From positions 1 to 64,000 of the forward strand of contig ONSV01000004.1 in assembly GCA_900320585.1 (NCBI GenBank): a stretch of 64,000 nt of DNA, read 5' to 3'. Below the pieces are notes generated by a model. The model searched no databases. It had not been told where the DNA came from and was given only the letters and a program-made list of their open reading frames with translations. Below are positions 19,201-29,740 of the stretch, in pieces (the first letter of the stretch is position 1; the number at the start of each line of letters is the position of its first letter). This DNA is from an uncultured Prevotellaceae bacterium (GTDB lineage: Bacteria; Bacteroidota; Bacteroidia; Bacteroidales; Bacteroidaceae). Position numbers and translations under genes: made by a program.

Positions 19201-19457
19201 TAACTGATGACGAGTGTCGCGTTACGCGTGGTTTCCAACTGGAAGTTACCGTCGATGTCGGTCACACTGCCACCCTGGGCGCCCTTTACCTTAATGGTTG
19301 CGCCAATGAGTGGCTCTCCATCCTGGTCTACCACCTGACCGGTGACCACGAAGGTCTGGGCCTGTTCGGTGGCTGCCATTACTGGGGTCGGCAGGCATAC
19401 GACGCCTCCCATTGCCCCCAAAAAGAGCATAGCAGATAATAATACGTTTTTACTCAT
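16254..19457 (-). CDS. SusC/RagA-family TonB-dependent outer-membrane transporter (arabinan locus)
   Basis: About 1067 residues from the ATG at 19457 (MSKNVLLSAMLFLGAMGG, a signal peptide); an upstream in-frame ATG at 19520 lacks a signal and is rejected. Domains: a carboxypeptidase-regulatory-like beta-sandwich about 35-115 (GQVVDQDGEPLIGATIKVKG, GNFQLET), the SusC linker LEQVVVVGYGVQKKADLTGSV, the plug with IRGIGSF and LKDASAGAIYGSRAANGV, then a 22-strand barrel ending in MCGILFSF (terminal phenylalanine). It imports oligosaccharides driven by TonB. It is the first gene of the operon, downstream of a good -7 box and three direct repeats. Confidence 0.95.
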   Translation of the reverse strand: MSKNVLLSAMLFLGAMGGVVCLPTPVMAATEQAQTFVVTGQVVDQDGEPLIGATIKVKGAQGGSVTDIDGNFQLETTRNATLVISYVGYQDKEVAVNGHSALGRIELASDNQLLEQVVVVGYGVQKKADLTGSVSIVNAEEMKRVSNSNISTMLEGKVAGVQITSDGQPGADPTVRIRGIGSFGSTAPLYVVDGVPMGTTIRDFSPNDIATIQVLKDASAGAIYGSRAANGVVIITTKSGKKDQPLKVDYKGYFGVDQISKDVYDVMDANQYSQYLGQACANSGTPLPGGYRLEDGKYRFRDNTNTDWFDEVFKTGIRQNHNVNLSGGGANNTYNIGLDYFNQKGTLEGAGPNYERFTARVNNTMDTKFIKFRTSLVYSHSSQDGMGLSNASEYVQGLYGDVTNVLRGTLLMQPTIKAYDESTWVLDDMVGSASSFGYDAYGYGVYYDTVHGDISASNPLLVDNLLTRNTIVDRVVGSGSADVDLFKMFGFESENHHLNYKLNLSYSKTYAKDKTWVSAWIQSNRVYLDKSNEKLTEGTRTYSDALIENTLTYDGTIGLHHVNLVVGQTYEEENTHELTAWGVNFPEPYFLQIGNASTRDANSFESKHALTSYIARLNYDYDGKYLISGIIRRDGSSRLTKSIRWGTFPSVSVGWRVDKEKFFPINHNVVNMFKIRASYGVLGNENIGEYQYQATMSRNNMTYSFGNSPITGSAVSTFVNANIAWEKKKTTNVGIDVAMFNNRIEFTAEWYKNRSEDLLYSVPVPANAGVANTAVTMNAASMDNSGFEFSATYRNRDHAFKYELSANLSTLKNKVTSLGFGTKSYITGAYATYVGHEVGRFYGWVYEGIARTQEDLNNHATQQGANVGDCLYKDVSGPDGNPDGVIDAYDQVVLGSGLPKVNFGLSAHFEYKNFDLSISTFGALNYHVSDDIYNSLNSCYGPGNKDVAMLDANRWSEDGLRYLSSVPRTYFSNSGTLAWNDLFSDRKIQNAAYWKIANVELGYNFPDKWFGGYVSGVRAYVSAQNLYTFTGYHGYNVDFAGGTFTPGYNFCSFPSARSFMCGILFSF

Positions 19458-19619
19458 TTGATAAATGGATTTGATTTGAATATATTTAGTAGTATTTATT
19501 TTTCTTGATGAAGCCCCCATACGGAAGAAATGCCATGCACATTATTATAATAAGGCATGGTGGATATTTCCATATATCAATTGGTCGGCATGTATAGGTT
19601 AGGTTTTTTTAAACTGCTG

Positions 19620-19627
19620 CAAAGTTA
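19620..19627 (-). promoter_or_regulatory. -7 promoter box of the arabinan susC operon
   Basis: Minus-strand TAACTTTG matches TAnnTTTG. A weak TTG-type -33 element lies near 19645. The long leader (about 160 bases) before the ATG at 19457 is usual for susC operons. Confidence 0.5.
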
Positions 19628-19647
19628 ACCATCGGTCATATCCACAA

Positions 19648-19698
19648 GGTGGACAAATTAAAATTTGAGGTGGACAAAGTGAAAAAGAGGTGGACAAA
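19648..19698. repeat. Three direct repeats of GGTGGACAAA upstream of the susC promoter
   Basis: Copies at 19648-19657, 19670-19679 and 19689-19698, spaced 22 and 19 bp, about two helical turns. They sit on the upstream side of the susC -7 box and right beside the propeller-AraC regulator gene. AraC-family activators usually bind direct repeats at such positions, so these are likely its operator sites (inference). Confidence 0.6.
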
Positions 19699-19740
19699 CG
19701 TCCCTTGAAGTGTTTTTCATCTAATTTGTGTGGGCACACA

Positions 19741-22710
19741 CTAATTTTTCCCAAAAGAGCTTGGACTCACTCCAAATTCTTTGGTAAAACAGCGTGTGAA
19801 ATACTTCGGGTCGTTGAATCCCACGCTGAAGGCGATTTCGGCGATGTTGCGGTTGGCTGTGTTTCTCTCGAGCAGCTTGCGTGCCATGTCAAGTCTATAG
19901 TGCCGGATGAACTGTCCGGGCGACATCCCTGTCTCCTCGTTTAGTTTTTTGCTGAGCAGCGTGCGGTTGACGCCCATCTGCTCTGAGAGTTCGGTCACGC
20001 CATACTCGCTGTTCATATAGTTTTGCTCCATGAGTTCCATCACGCGGTCCATGAACGGTATCTGCGACAGGGCAGCCTGCTGGTCGTCGGCCACGGCGGT
20101 CTTGTTCACGCTCGCCGTCATCCGGTTTCTGTTATCGATGATGCCCTGTATGCGTTTCTGCAAGGCCACGGGGTCCTCGCTCTCGCGCAGAGCCTCCTCG
20201 ATGGGCTGCATGAGTTTCTCCTCCTCCTGGCGTCGCAGTTGGCGCACCCGGTTCTTGTAGAATGCCACTGCCGCGGCCAGCAATGCCAGGAGCAGCAAGG
20301 TGATAAACCACCACGACTTATAGAAATAAGGACTGACGCTGACCTTCACCGAGACCGTGCTCTCTGCATTGCTGAGCGCCGACGCATACCTCACCTCGAA
20401 CACATAGTCGCCCGAGGGCAGGCTGGTGTATCTCACGGAGTGCTGTCCGGGAGCCAACTGTGCCCATTCCTCCTCCAGTCCTTTCATCCTGTAGCTGTAT
20501 ACGCCCTGCGTCTCATGTCCGTAATTGAGCGCGGAGAAATCGAATACCAGCGATTTGTTGCTCTCGTGCAACCTCACCTCCTCGGCGTAGCAAATATCCT
20601 CGTCGATATGTCCGTCGCCTGCCACGGCATCCTGGTTGTCGATGGTGAGATGGGTGAGATGCAGCTGGGGAGCCTTGACCTGCGCCATTTTCCCTGACTC
20701 CAGACGGACGAGTCCGCCCTGGCAGCCAAACCACAGCGTGCCCTCCTTGCCCCGGGTGGCGCCGTTCCAGTAGAACTGCTGGCAGAGCAGTCCGTCGGCC
20801 TCGCCTAAGGTGGTGAACGCCCCTGTCTGCGGGTTGAGCACGGAGAGCCCGTTGCCGGTGGCTATCCACAGTTTGCCAACGTTGTCCTCCACGATGCCTT
20901 TCACCGCGTTGTTGGCCAGTCCGTCGTTGGTGGTATAGGCCACGAACTTGTCTTTCCCATCGTTGCCCGTCACCCGTTTATAGAGTCCGTATCCATTGCT
21001 TCCTATCCACAATGTGCCATCACTGCTTTGGTAGAAACACGTGATTTTGTCGATGATGCCACTGGAGGGGTTGTCGAGTTTGTCGCGAAGATGCTGGAAG
21101 GAGAACCGTCCGCTCTTGTCCTTACCCTTTCCGATGTCGATAAGGAAAGCCCCCTCAAGGCATCCTATCCAGAGTTGCCGGTCGTTGTCGATGATGCTGC
21201 CAATGCATCCGCGCGCGAACCTGCATTCCTCGAACGGCTCCTCAAGCGCCTCACTCTCCAGGTTGTAGAAGAAGATGCCGTCGTTGCTTCCTATCCAAAG
21301 CCCCTTGTTGATGGCGTCGTAGGCCAACGCCCCAACGAAATTGAGCAAGGGTATATGGGGCGCGTCGACAGAAAGTCGGCCAATGTTGCCCGTAGCGGTA
21401 TCGATGTAATTCACTCCCCCGCCCCATGTGCCTATCCACAACCGTCCTTGGCCGTCGTCGGCAAGCGCCGAGACGGAGTTGTGCGAGAGCGCGCTGTTGC
21501 CTGTGGTGAAGTGGGTGAAGCCCCCATCAGCATTCATCCGGTTGAGTCCGCCTTCCACCGTGCCCACCCATAACGTGCCATCTTTCTGCACGAGCATAGC
21601 GTTGACCGCGTTGGGCGAGAGGCTTGATGGGTCGCTGCCATGCTTGTAGTTGCGAATGGCAAGCTTGTTGACACTGAGGCACGCCACGCCACCGGTTTCG
21701 GTACCAATCCACAGGCTCTCGTTGTTATAGTGCAGGCAACTCACGAAATTGCTGCTCATGAGCCAGGGGGTGGTCGAGGTATTCCAATGCTCGAAATGCT
21801 GCTGGTTGGGGTAGAGGATGTCGATGCCACCCAAGGTTCCGGCTATCAGGACAGTGTCGGAAACCAGTTCCATGCAACTCACGAATTCGTGTGAGAGCGA
21901 CCCAGGGTCGGCAGTATGGGTAAATGAGAGCAGCTGGGGCTCATGGGGATTGAACCGGCGCAAGCCATGGTTGGTGCCCATCCACACGTTGTCGCCTTGC
22001 CTGAGCAGACTGGTGATGAACAGTCCGCCGAGCTGGGATAGCTGGGGTGAGATTTCGCCTTTGACGATTTTCTCGCCCTCGGCAGTCAGCCGATAGACGC
22101 CGTCATCAATACAAGCCCAGATCTTGCCGTTGCCATCCAGGTCGGCAATGGCGATGGTAGGTGTATTGCTCGAATACTGGTAACTGAGAATATTCTTCAC
22201 GCTGCCATCCTCGTGGAATCTCAGGCAATGGATGTGCGACATCGTGACGAGCCACAGTTTCCCCTCGCTGTCGACCATCACGTTGACGCCTCGTTGTGAG
22301 AGGATTTCGTCGAGCCTGTTGTCCTTGCTGTTGACTCTCGTCACGGTCATCGTACGCATGTCGATGACCTGTGTGTACTCATCGAACACCACCCAAAGGC
22401 GGCGGAAGCGGTCCTCGCACACCTTCTTCGAGGAGTGGCTACGCCATTGGAGCCCTTGAGCCCCGGTGTAGAAACTGGAAAAGCCATAGCCATCGTAACG
22501 CACGATGCCTCCCCCATAGGTCGACAGCCATACGAAGCCCTCGCTGTCGGCAAAGATGGTGTTCACATTGTTGGAGGGAAGTCCGTTACGCATGTCAAGT
22601 GTCGACACGTTGAATCGCTCCAAATAGCCATCACTTTGAGCCAACAGGCCCATCGAGATGACATGGAAGACCAACAACAATATGAAGCGATTTACTGACA
22701 TGCGAACCAT
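19741..22710 (-). CDS. Membrane-spanning propeller/Y_Y_Y sensor with AraC DNA-binding domain, no kinase
   Basis: About 989 residues (ATG at 22710, or 22701 giving MSVNRFILLLVF). Order: signal peptide; periplasmic two-component-regulator propeller repeats about 30-690 (many copies of GLPSNNVNTIF, VWLSTYGGGIVRYD, LWIGTWGGGVNYID type); Y_Y_Y domain about 700-790 (YSYRMKGLEEEWAQL, LPSGDYVFEVRYA); one membrane segment about 800-817 (WWFITLLLLALLAAAVAF); a cytoplasmic basic/coiled linker; and an AraC HTH about 885-985 (YGVTELSEQMGVNRTLLSKK, IAEIAFSVGFNDPKYFTRCF). It looks like a hybrid two-component system with the histidine kinase, receiver and phosphotransfer parts removed. It probably senses an arabinan oligosaccharide and directly activates the adjacent susC operon. 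Confidence 0.88.
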   Translation of the reverse strand: MVRMSVNRFILLLVFHVISMGLLAQSDGYLERFNVSTLDMRNGLPSNNVNTIFADSEGFVWLSTYGGGIVRYDGYGFSSFYTGAQGLQWRSHSSKKVCEDRFRRLWVVFDEYTQVIDMRTMTVTRVNSKDNRLDEILSQRGVNVMVDSEGKLWLVTMSHIHCLRFHEDGSVKNILSYQYSSNTPTIAIADLDGNGKIWACIDDGVYRLTAEGEKIVKGEISPQLSQLGGLFITSLLRQGDNVWMGTNHGLRRFNPHEPQLLSFTHTADPGSLSHEFVSCMELVSDTVLIAGTLGGIDILYPNQQHFEHWNTSTTPWLMSSNFVSCLHYNNESLWIGTETGGVACLSVNKLAIRNYKHGSDPSSLSPNAVNAMLVQKDGTLWVGTVEGGLNRMNADGGFTHFTTGNSALSHNSVSALADDGQGRLWIGTWGGGVNYIDTATGNIGRLSVDAPHIPLLNFVGALAYDAINKGLWIGSNDGIFFYNLESEALEEPFEECRFARGCIGSIIDNDRQLWIGCLEGAFLIDIGKGKDKSGRFSFQHLRDKLDNPSSGIIDKITCFYQSSDGTLWIGSNGYGLYKRVTGNDGKDKFVAYTTNDGLANNAVKGIVEDNVGKLWIATGNGLSVLNPQTGAFTTLGEADGLLCQQFYWNGATRGKEGTLWFGCQGGLVRLESGKMAQVKAPQLHLTHLTIDNQDAVAGDGHIDEDICYAEEVRLHESNKSLVFDFSALNYGHETQGVYSYRMKGLEEEWAQLAPGQHSVRYTSLPSGDYVFEVRYASALSNAESTVSVKVSVSPYFYKSWWFITLLLLALLAAAVAFYKNRVRQLRRQEEEKLMQPIEEALRESEDPVALQKRIQGIIDNRNRMTASVNKTAVADDQQAALSQIPFMDRVMELMEQNYMNSEYGVTELSEQMGVNRTLLSKKLNEETGMSPGQFIRHYRLDMARKLLERNTANRNIAEIAFSVGFNDPKYFTRCFTKEFGVSPSSFGKN

Positions 22711-22741
22711 TTCTCTTGATGAACTTCACAATATAGTTTTG

Positions 22742-22749
22742 CAAATATA
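22742..22749 (-). promoter_or_regulatory. -7 promoter box of the propeller-AraC regulator gene
   Basis: Minus-strand TATATTTG, 32 bp before the ATG at 22710. No clear -33 element was found. Confidence 0.5.
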
Positions 22750-22796
22750 GCAAAGAAAAATGACAATTCATCACGTTTGCGTTCATTTTTTCATTT

Positions 22797-22835
22797 AAAA
22801 AAAGCCCCACCCCTCTTTTTCGAGGAGTGGAGCCA
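22797..22835 (-). terminator. Intrinsic terminator of the alpha-glucan operon
   Basis: Read on the minus strand, GGCTCCACTCCTCG pairs with the GAGGGGTGGGG arm with a mismatch around an A-rich loop, and is followed by a run of T. It lies just after the amylase reading frame (ends at 22857). Confidence 0.65.
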
Positions 22836-22856
22836 TAGTTTTTCCTGGCTGTCTGT

Positions 22857-23573
22857 TCAGAATTCGATGACAAGCGTCTGACGTGGACGCAGGTTCACGT
22901 CCTTGTCGATTCTCACGTGCCGCTTGGTGATGACATCGGTGGCGGTGGTGACACTGCCGATGACCTCGGCATAGCGCGCCACCTCGAGCTGGGCGGCCTT
23001 CGAGGTGCCATTGAGGATGGTCATCACAGTCTTTCCCTGATACTGGCGGGCGATGACATACACACCCTTCCAGGGTATGAACTGCGTCTGCTTGCCCTTC
23101 ACCACCACGTCGTTGCCCTGGCGCCAGTGGAGCAGGCGGCTGCACCAGTCGAACATGGCGTTCTGTGCCTTCGTCCTGCCCTCGCGGGTGAAGGCATTGC
23201 TCTTGTCGCCCTTGAATCCACCGGGGAAGTCCTTGCGCACATTGCCGTCGGTCACCTCCTTCGTACCGTTCATGAGCACCTCGGTGCCATAGTAGAGCTG
23301 GGGCGTGCGGTTGATGGTAAGCAGCAGGGCCATGGCCTGCTTCAAGGCGAGCGTATCAGTGCCGTTGCCCAAGAAGCGGTCGGTGTCGTGGTTCTCGATG
23401 AAGGCCATCACGCTCGAGGGATTGGGATAGAGATAGTCGTAGACCAGACTATTGTAGATGCGGTTGTATCCATTCCACCATCCGTCGGTCTCCTCGTTCT
23501 TGGCCATGTTGATCTTGTCGAAGAAGCTGAAATCCATGACGGTCTTCAGGAAGCTGTTCTCTGCGCGTCGGCA
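22857..23573 (-). pseudogene. 3' part of a disrupted SusA-type alpha-amylase/neopullulanase
   Basis: This frame resumes the GH13 protein after a deletion and frame change near 23560-23573: AENSFLKTVMDFSFFDK, then the conserved transition-state motif FIENHDTDRFLG, LYYGTEVLMNG, and a C-terminal beta-sandwich ending TLVIEF. In intact SusA-like enzymes about 50 residues carrying the general acid (consensus GETW) lie between the nucleophile motif (MDTYPYAD) and this VMDF stretch. Those residues are absent from the DNA in every frame, so this is more than a single-base slip. No start codon of its own is credible. Confidence 0.8.
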
Positions 23574-24625
23574 TAGGGATAGGTGTCCATTCGGATGCCG
23601 TCGATGCCCACTGTCTCTATCCACCACATGCTGTTCTGGATGAGATAGGTAATCACATGCGTGTTGCGCTGGTTGAGGTCGGGCATGGTGGTCACGAACC
23701 ATCCCTCCACCGTCTCACGTTTGTCGACCTCTGAAGCATAGGGGTCGACGACAGGCGTGAGCTTGTAACTCGTCTGCAGGAAACTGGTGCCGGTGGGATT
23801 GGAGGTGCCATTCGACTCCTTGAGCCAGTCGGAGAGGTTGAACCAGTCTTTCGAGGGCATGTCCTTCACCCAGGGGTGGTCGAAACCACAGTGGTTGAAG
23901 ATCATGTCCATCACCACCTTCAGTCCGTGCTGATGGGCCTCGTCGACCAGGCGGCGGTACTCGTCGTTGGTGCCGAAGCGGGGGTCTACCTTATAATAAT
24001 CGGTAGTGGCATAGCCATGATAGGTGCTGAAGCCATTGTGGTCGGGCGAGTTGTTCTCGAGCACCGGCGTGAGCCAAAGGGCGGTCACGCCGAGTTCCAC
24101 GAAGTAGTCGAGATGCTGGCGCAGGCCCTCCAGGTCGCCACCATGTCGCAGACTGGGCTGGGTGCGGTCGTTCACATAGGTGTTCATGCCTTTGATCTGG
24201 TCGTTGGCATCGCTGCCGCTTGCGAAGCGGTCGGGCATGAGCATATAGAGCACGTCGGCATTGGAGAAGCCCTCGCGTTGGAATCCAGGTTTCTCGCGCT
24301 GCTTGAGTTCGTAGCTCACGCTCTTTTTCTGTTTCCCATTCTTGAAGTCAAGTGTCATCACTCCGGGCTGTGCCCCCTTGAGGTTGAGGTAGACGAGCAG
24401 GTAGTTGGGACTGTCGAGCCTCACGAGGCTGTCGATGGTGACACCGGGATAGTCGGTGGTCACCTCGGCCTGTCGGATGTCCTTGCCATAGACCATGAGT
24501 TGGAGGCATGGTTTCTTCATGCCAGCAAACCAGTTGGCGGGCTCAATATGGTCGATTTTCAAAGCAGCACTCATAGTGGTGGCGAAACTTAGGAAAACAA
24601 TGATGAATAATAGGTTCTTTCTCAT
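23546..24625 (-). CDS. SusA-type GH13 alpha-amylase/neopullulanase, N-terminal part (broken gene)
   Basis: Signal peptide MRKNLLFIIVFLSFATTMSA, an N-terminal starch-binding/Ig-like domain about 22-125 (IDHIEPANWFAGMKKPCLQL is the cyclomaltodextrinase N-domain signature), then the GH13 barrel: VLYMLMPDRFASG, LGVTALWLTPVLENN, VVMDMIFNHCG, and the nucleophile region GIDGIRMDTYPYADA (Asp near residue 349). It then runs out of frame into QRTAS and stop. The truncated product of 359 residues lacks the general acid and the NHD motif, so it should be inactive. The gene is last in the malQ-susB-pulA operon, 110 bp after pulA, and would have supplied periplasmic or surface cleavage of maltodextrins. 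Confidence 0.85.
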   Translation of the reverse strand: MRKNLLFIIVFLSFATTMSAALKIDHIEPANWFAGMKKPCLQLMVYGKDIRQAEVTTDYPGVTIDSLVRLDSPNYLLVYLNLKGAQPGVMTLDFKNGKQKKSVSYELKQREKPGFQREGFSNADVLYMLMPDRFASGSDANDQIKGMNTYVNDRTQPSLRHGGDLEGLRQHLDYFVELGVTALWLTPVLENNSPDHNGFSTYHGYATTDYYKVDPRFGTNDEYRRLVDEAHQHGLKVVMDMIFNHCGFDHPWVKDMPSKDWFNLSDWLKESNGTSNPTGTSFLQTSYKLTPVVDPYASEVDKRETVEGWFVTTMPDLNQRNTHVITYLIQNSMWWIETVGIDGIRMDTYPYADAQRTAS

Positions 24626-24678
24626 TTTGGGGTATGTTTTTTTCTAATGATTGGGGCTTTATGGTGGTATCTTCTAAG

Positions 24679-24732
24679 GACTATAGATACTATAGAAACT
24701 ATAGAGACTATAGAGACTATAGAGACTATAGA
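24679..24732. repeat. Six tandem copies of a 9-bp unit (nACTATAGA)
   Basis: Six head-to-tail copies that differ only at the first base (G, T, A, G, G, G), immediately after the pulA stop codon and before the amylase gene. This is a simple-sequence tract that can change length by slippage, within a 110-bp intercistronic gap. Confidence 0.85.
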
Positions 24733-24735
24733 GAA

Positions 24736-26712
24736 TTAGTCGTGCAGGATCAGTGCCGACTGCGGGTCGACGGTCACCCTTCCACCCTCGATGGTGCCCA
24801 GTCCGCTCTCATCGATGACGTTGTCGCAGCACACCACGGTGAACTGTCCCTCTGGAATCTCCACCACCTTTGGCTCCTTGTTGGCATTGAGCACCACGAT
24901 GATGTTGTTCCATGCGTCGCCACCGGCATGGCCGCTCAGCATGAAGGCCACCAGGCAGTCGTCGCCCGGGAGGAACCGGAGCGAGCGCCGCACCGCATCG
25001 GCCGTGCCCAGACGGAAAGCGGGATGGTTCTTGCGCAGTTGGATGAGGTCCTTATAGTATTTGAAGGCGTGGGCATAGCGCAGGGTGTTGTTCCAGTTCA
25101 GCTGGTTGACGGAGTCGGGCGACTCGAAACTGTTGTGCACGCCTTTCTTGTCGCGCAGCATCTCCTCGCCAGAGAGCATGAAGGGCACGCCCTGCGAGGT
25201 GAACACGGCCGTCTGTGCCAGAAGGTCGAGCCGCTGCAGTTCGTCGGGAGTGATGCCCGGAATCGACGCGCGCAGGCGGTCGACGAGACACATGTCGTCG
25301 TGGCAACTCACATAGGCAATCATCTGCGTGGGTTCGGTGGCCCATGGCTCGTCGGAATAATTCACCTTCTTCATATCCACCTGTGGATGGGCGATGCCGC
25401 CCACTATGCCATATTTCAGGCTCTCCTCCTCGCCGGGCAAGCCAGCGAGGAAAGCCCCTTTGGTATCGTCGCTGAAGGGTCCGCGGAGGGCGTCGCGGAT
25501 CTCGTCGCTGAAAGCGGCGATGCGCGGCATCTTCGGGATATTGGCCTTCACGCCAAGCTTATCCTGCGGGTAAGCGCATGCGCCGGCACTCCATCCCTCA
25601 CCATAGATGAAGATGGTGGGGTCGATCTCATCCACTGCCTTCCGTATGGCGTTCATCGTCTCGATGTCGTGCACGCCCATGAGGTCGAAACGGAATCCGT
25701 CGATGTGGTACTCGTTAATCCAATACTTCACCGACTCTATCATGAACTCCCGCATCAGAGGCTGGTCTGAAGCGGTCTCGTTGCCACAGCCGGAGCCGTT
25801 GCTGTACTGTCCATCGGCGGTCTTGCGATAGTAGTAGTCGGGCCAGGTGCGCTGGAAGTTGGAATGTTCGATGTCGTAGGTATGGTTGTATACCACATCG
25901 AGGATAACGCGTATGCCCGCCTTGTGGAGGGCCTGCACCATTTGCTTGAACTCACGTATGCGGCACGTGGGGTCGTAGGGATTGGTGGAGTAGCTGCCCT
26001 CGGGCACATTGTAGTTCACGGGGTCGTATCCCCAGTTGTACTTATTGTCGGCGAGCCGTGTCTCGTCTACCGAACCGAAGTCGTAGGAGGGCAGGATATG
26101 CACGGCATTGACGCCCAGCGATTTCAGGTGCTGGATGGCCCAGTCCTCAGTCAGGGCGAGGAACTTGCCCGGGTATTTGCTGCTCACGCGTTTGACGAAG
26201 AACTCCCCTGGGTCGAGGTTCACGTTTCGGGCAATGGAGAAGTCGCGGTGGTGCATCTCGTAGATGACGAGGTCGACCGGCGACTTGACCACTGGGCGCT
26301 TGTCGCTTTCCCATCCGTCGGGATTGGTGGTGGCCATGTCGACCACGAAGCCACGCTTTCCGTTCACGCCTACCGCCCGGGCGCCGATGCCCGGAGTCTC
26401 AACCCACTGTTTCTTGTTGCCTGAGATGTCGAGGGTGTAGTAGAAGCCGCACCAGTCGCCACGCAAGGTGGCGCACCACCCATAATCAAAGGGAGACAGT
26501 TTCTTCAGTCTGACGGTGCGCACAGGCTTGCCGCCTTGTCCTTCCTTGTAGAGGCGCAGCACTGGTTTCTTGGCATCAGGGGCTGCGATGAAGCAGAACT
26601 GGGTTTTGTTGGAGGCGGTATCGTAGTGACCACCGTCGCCAACCAAGGCTTTCTGGGCCATTGAGCACAGGGTTGCCATAGAGAAGAGGGCTGTGAAAAA
26701 CAATTGTTTCAT
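24736..26712 (-). CDS. pulA: Type I pullulanase (GH13), secreted
   Basis: About 658 residues with signal peptide MKQLFFTALFSMATLCSMAQ. It hydrolyses alpha-1,6 branches in pullulan and limit dextrins. Order: N-terminal beta-domain, CBM48-like domain about 45-125 (FDYGWCATLRGDWCGFYYTL), GH13 barrel from about 145. The type I pullulanase signature YNWGYDPVNYNVPEGSYS is present, followed by LDVVYNHT, the nucleophile in GFRFDLMGVHD, the general acid in FIYGEGWSAG, and the third aspartate in YVSCHDDMCL. The C-terminal domain starts near 560. It lies 18 bp downstream of susB in the alpha-glucan operon. Confidence 0.93.
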   Translation of the reverse strand: MKQLFFTALFSMATLCSMAQKALVGDGGHYDTASNKTQFCFIAAPDAKKPVLRLYKEGQGGKPVRTVRLKKLSPFDYGWCATLRGDWCGFYYTLDISGNKKQWVETPGIGARAVGVNGKRGFVVDMATTNPDGWESDKRPVVKSPVDLVIYEMHHRDFSIARNVNLDPGEFFVKRVSSKYPGKFLALTEDWAIQHLKSLGVNAVHILPSYDFGSVDETRLADNKYNWGYDPVNYNVPEGSYSTNPYDPTCRIREFKQMVQALHKAGIRVILDVVYNHTYDIEHSNFQRTWPDYYYRKTADGQYSNGSGCGNETASDQPLMREFMIESVKYWINEYHIDGFRFDLMGVHDIETMNAIRKAVDEIDPTIFIYGEGWSAGACAYPQDKLGVKANIPKMPRIAAFSDEIRDALRGPFSDDTKGAFLAGLPGEEESLKYGIVGGIAHPQVDMKKVNYSDEPWATEPTQMIAYVSCHDDMCLVDRLRASIPGITPDELQRLDLLAQTAVFTSQGVPFMLSGEEMLRDKKGVHNSFESPDSVNQLNWNNTLRYAHAFKYYKDLIQLRKNHPAFRLGTADAVRRSLRFLPGDDCLVAFMLSGHAGGDAWNNIIVVLNANKEPKVVEIPEGQFTVVCCDNVIDESGLGTIEGGRVTVDPQSALILHD

Positions 26713-26730
26713 GAGGTGATACGTAATAGG

Positions 26731-29740
<3,010 letters not shown>

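Noticed and set aside
22773..22781. ACGTTTGCG, half of the LacI operator, upstream of the propeller-AraC regulator
   Set aside because: Only one half-site; the other arm does not match, so chance occurrence is likely.
24679..24732. Tandem 9-mers as a possible origin or iteron-type replication site
   Set aside because: It lies inside a metabolic operon, without DnaA boxes or replication genes nearby.
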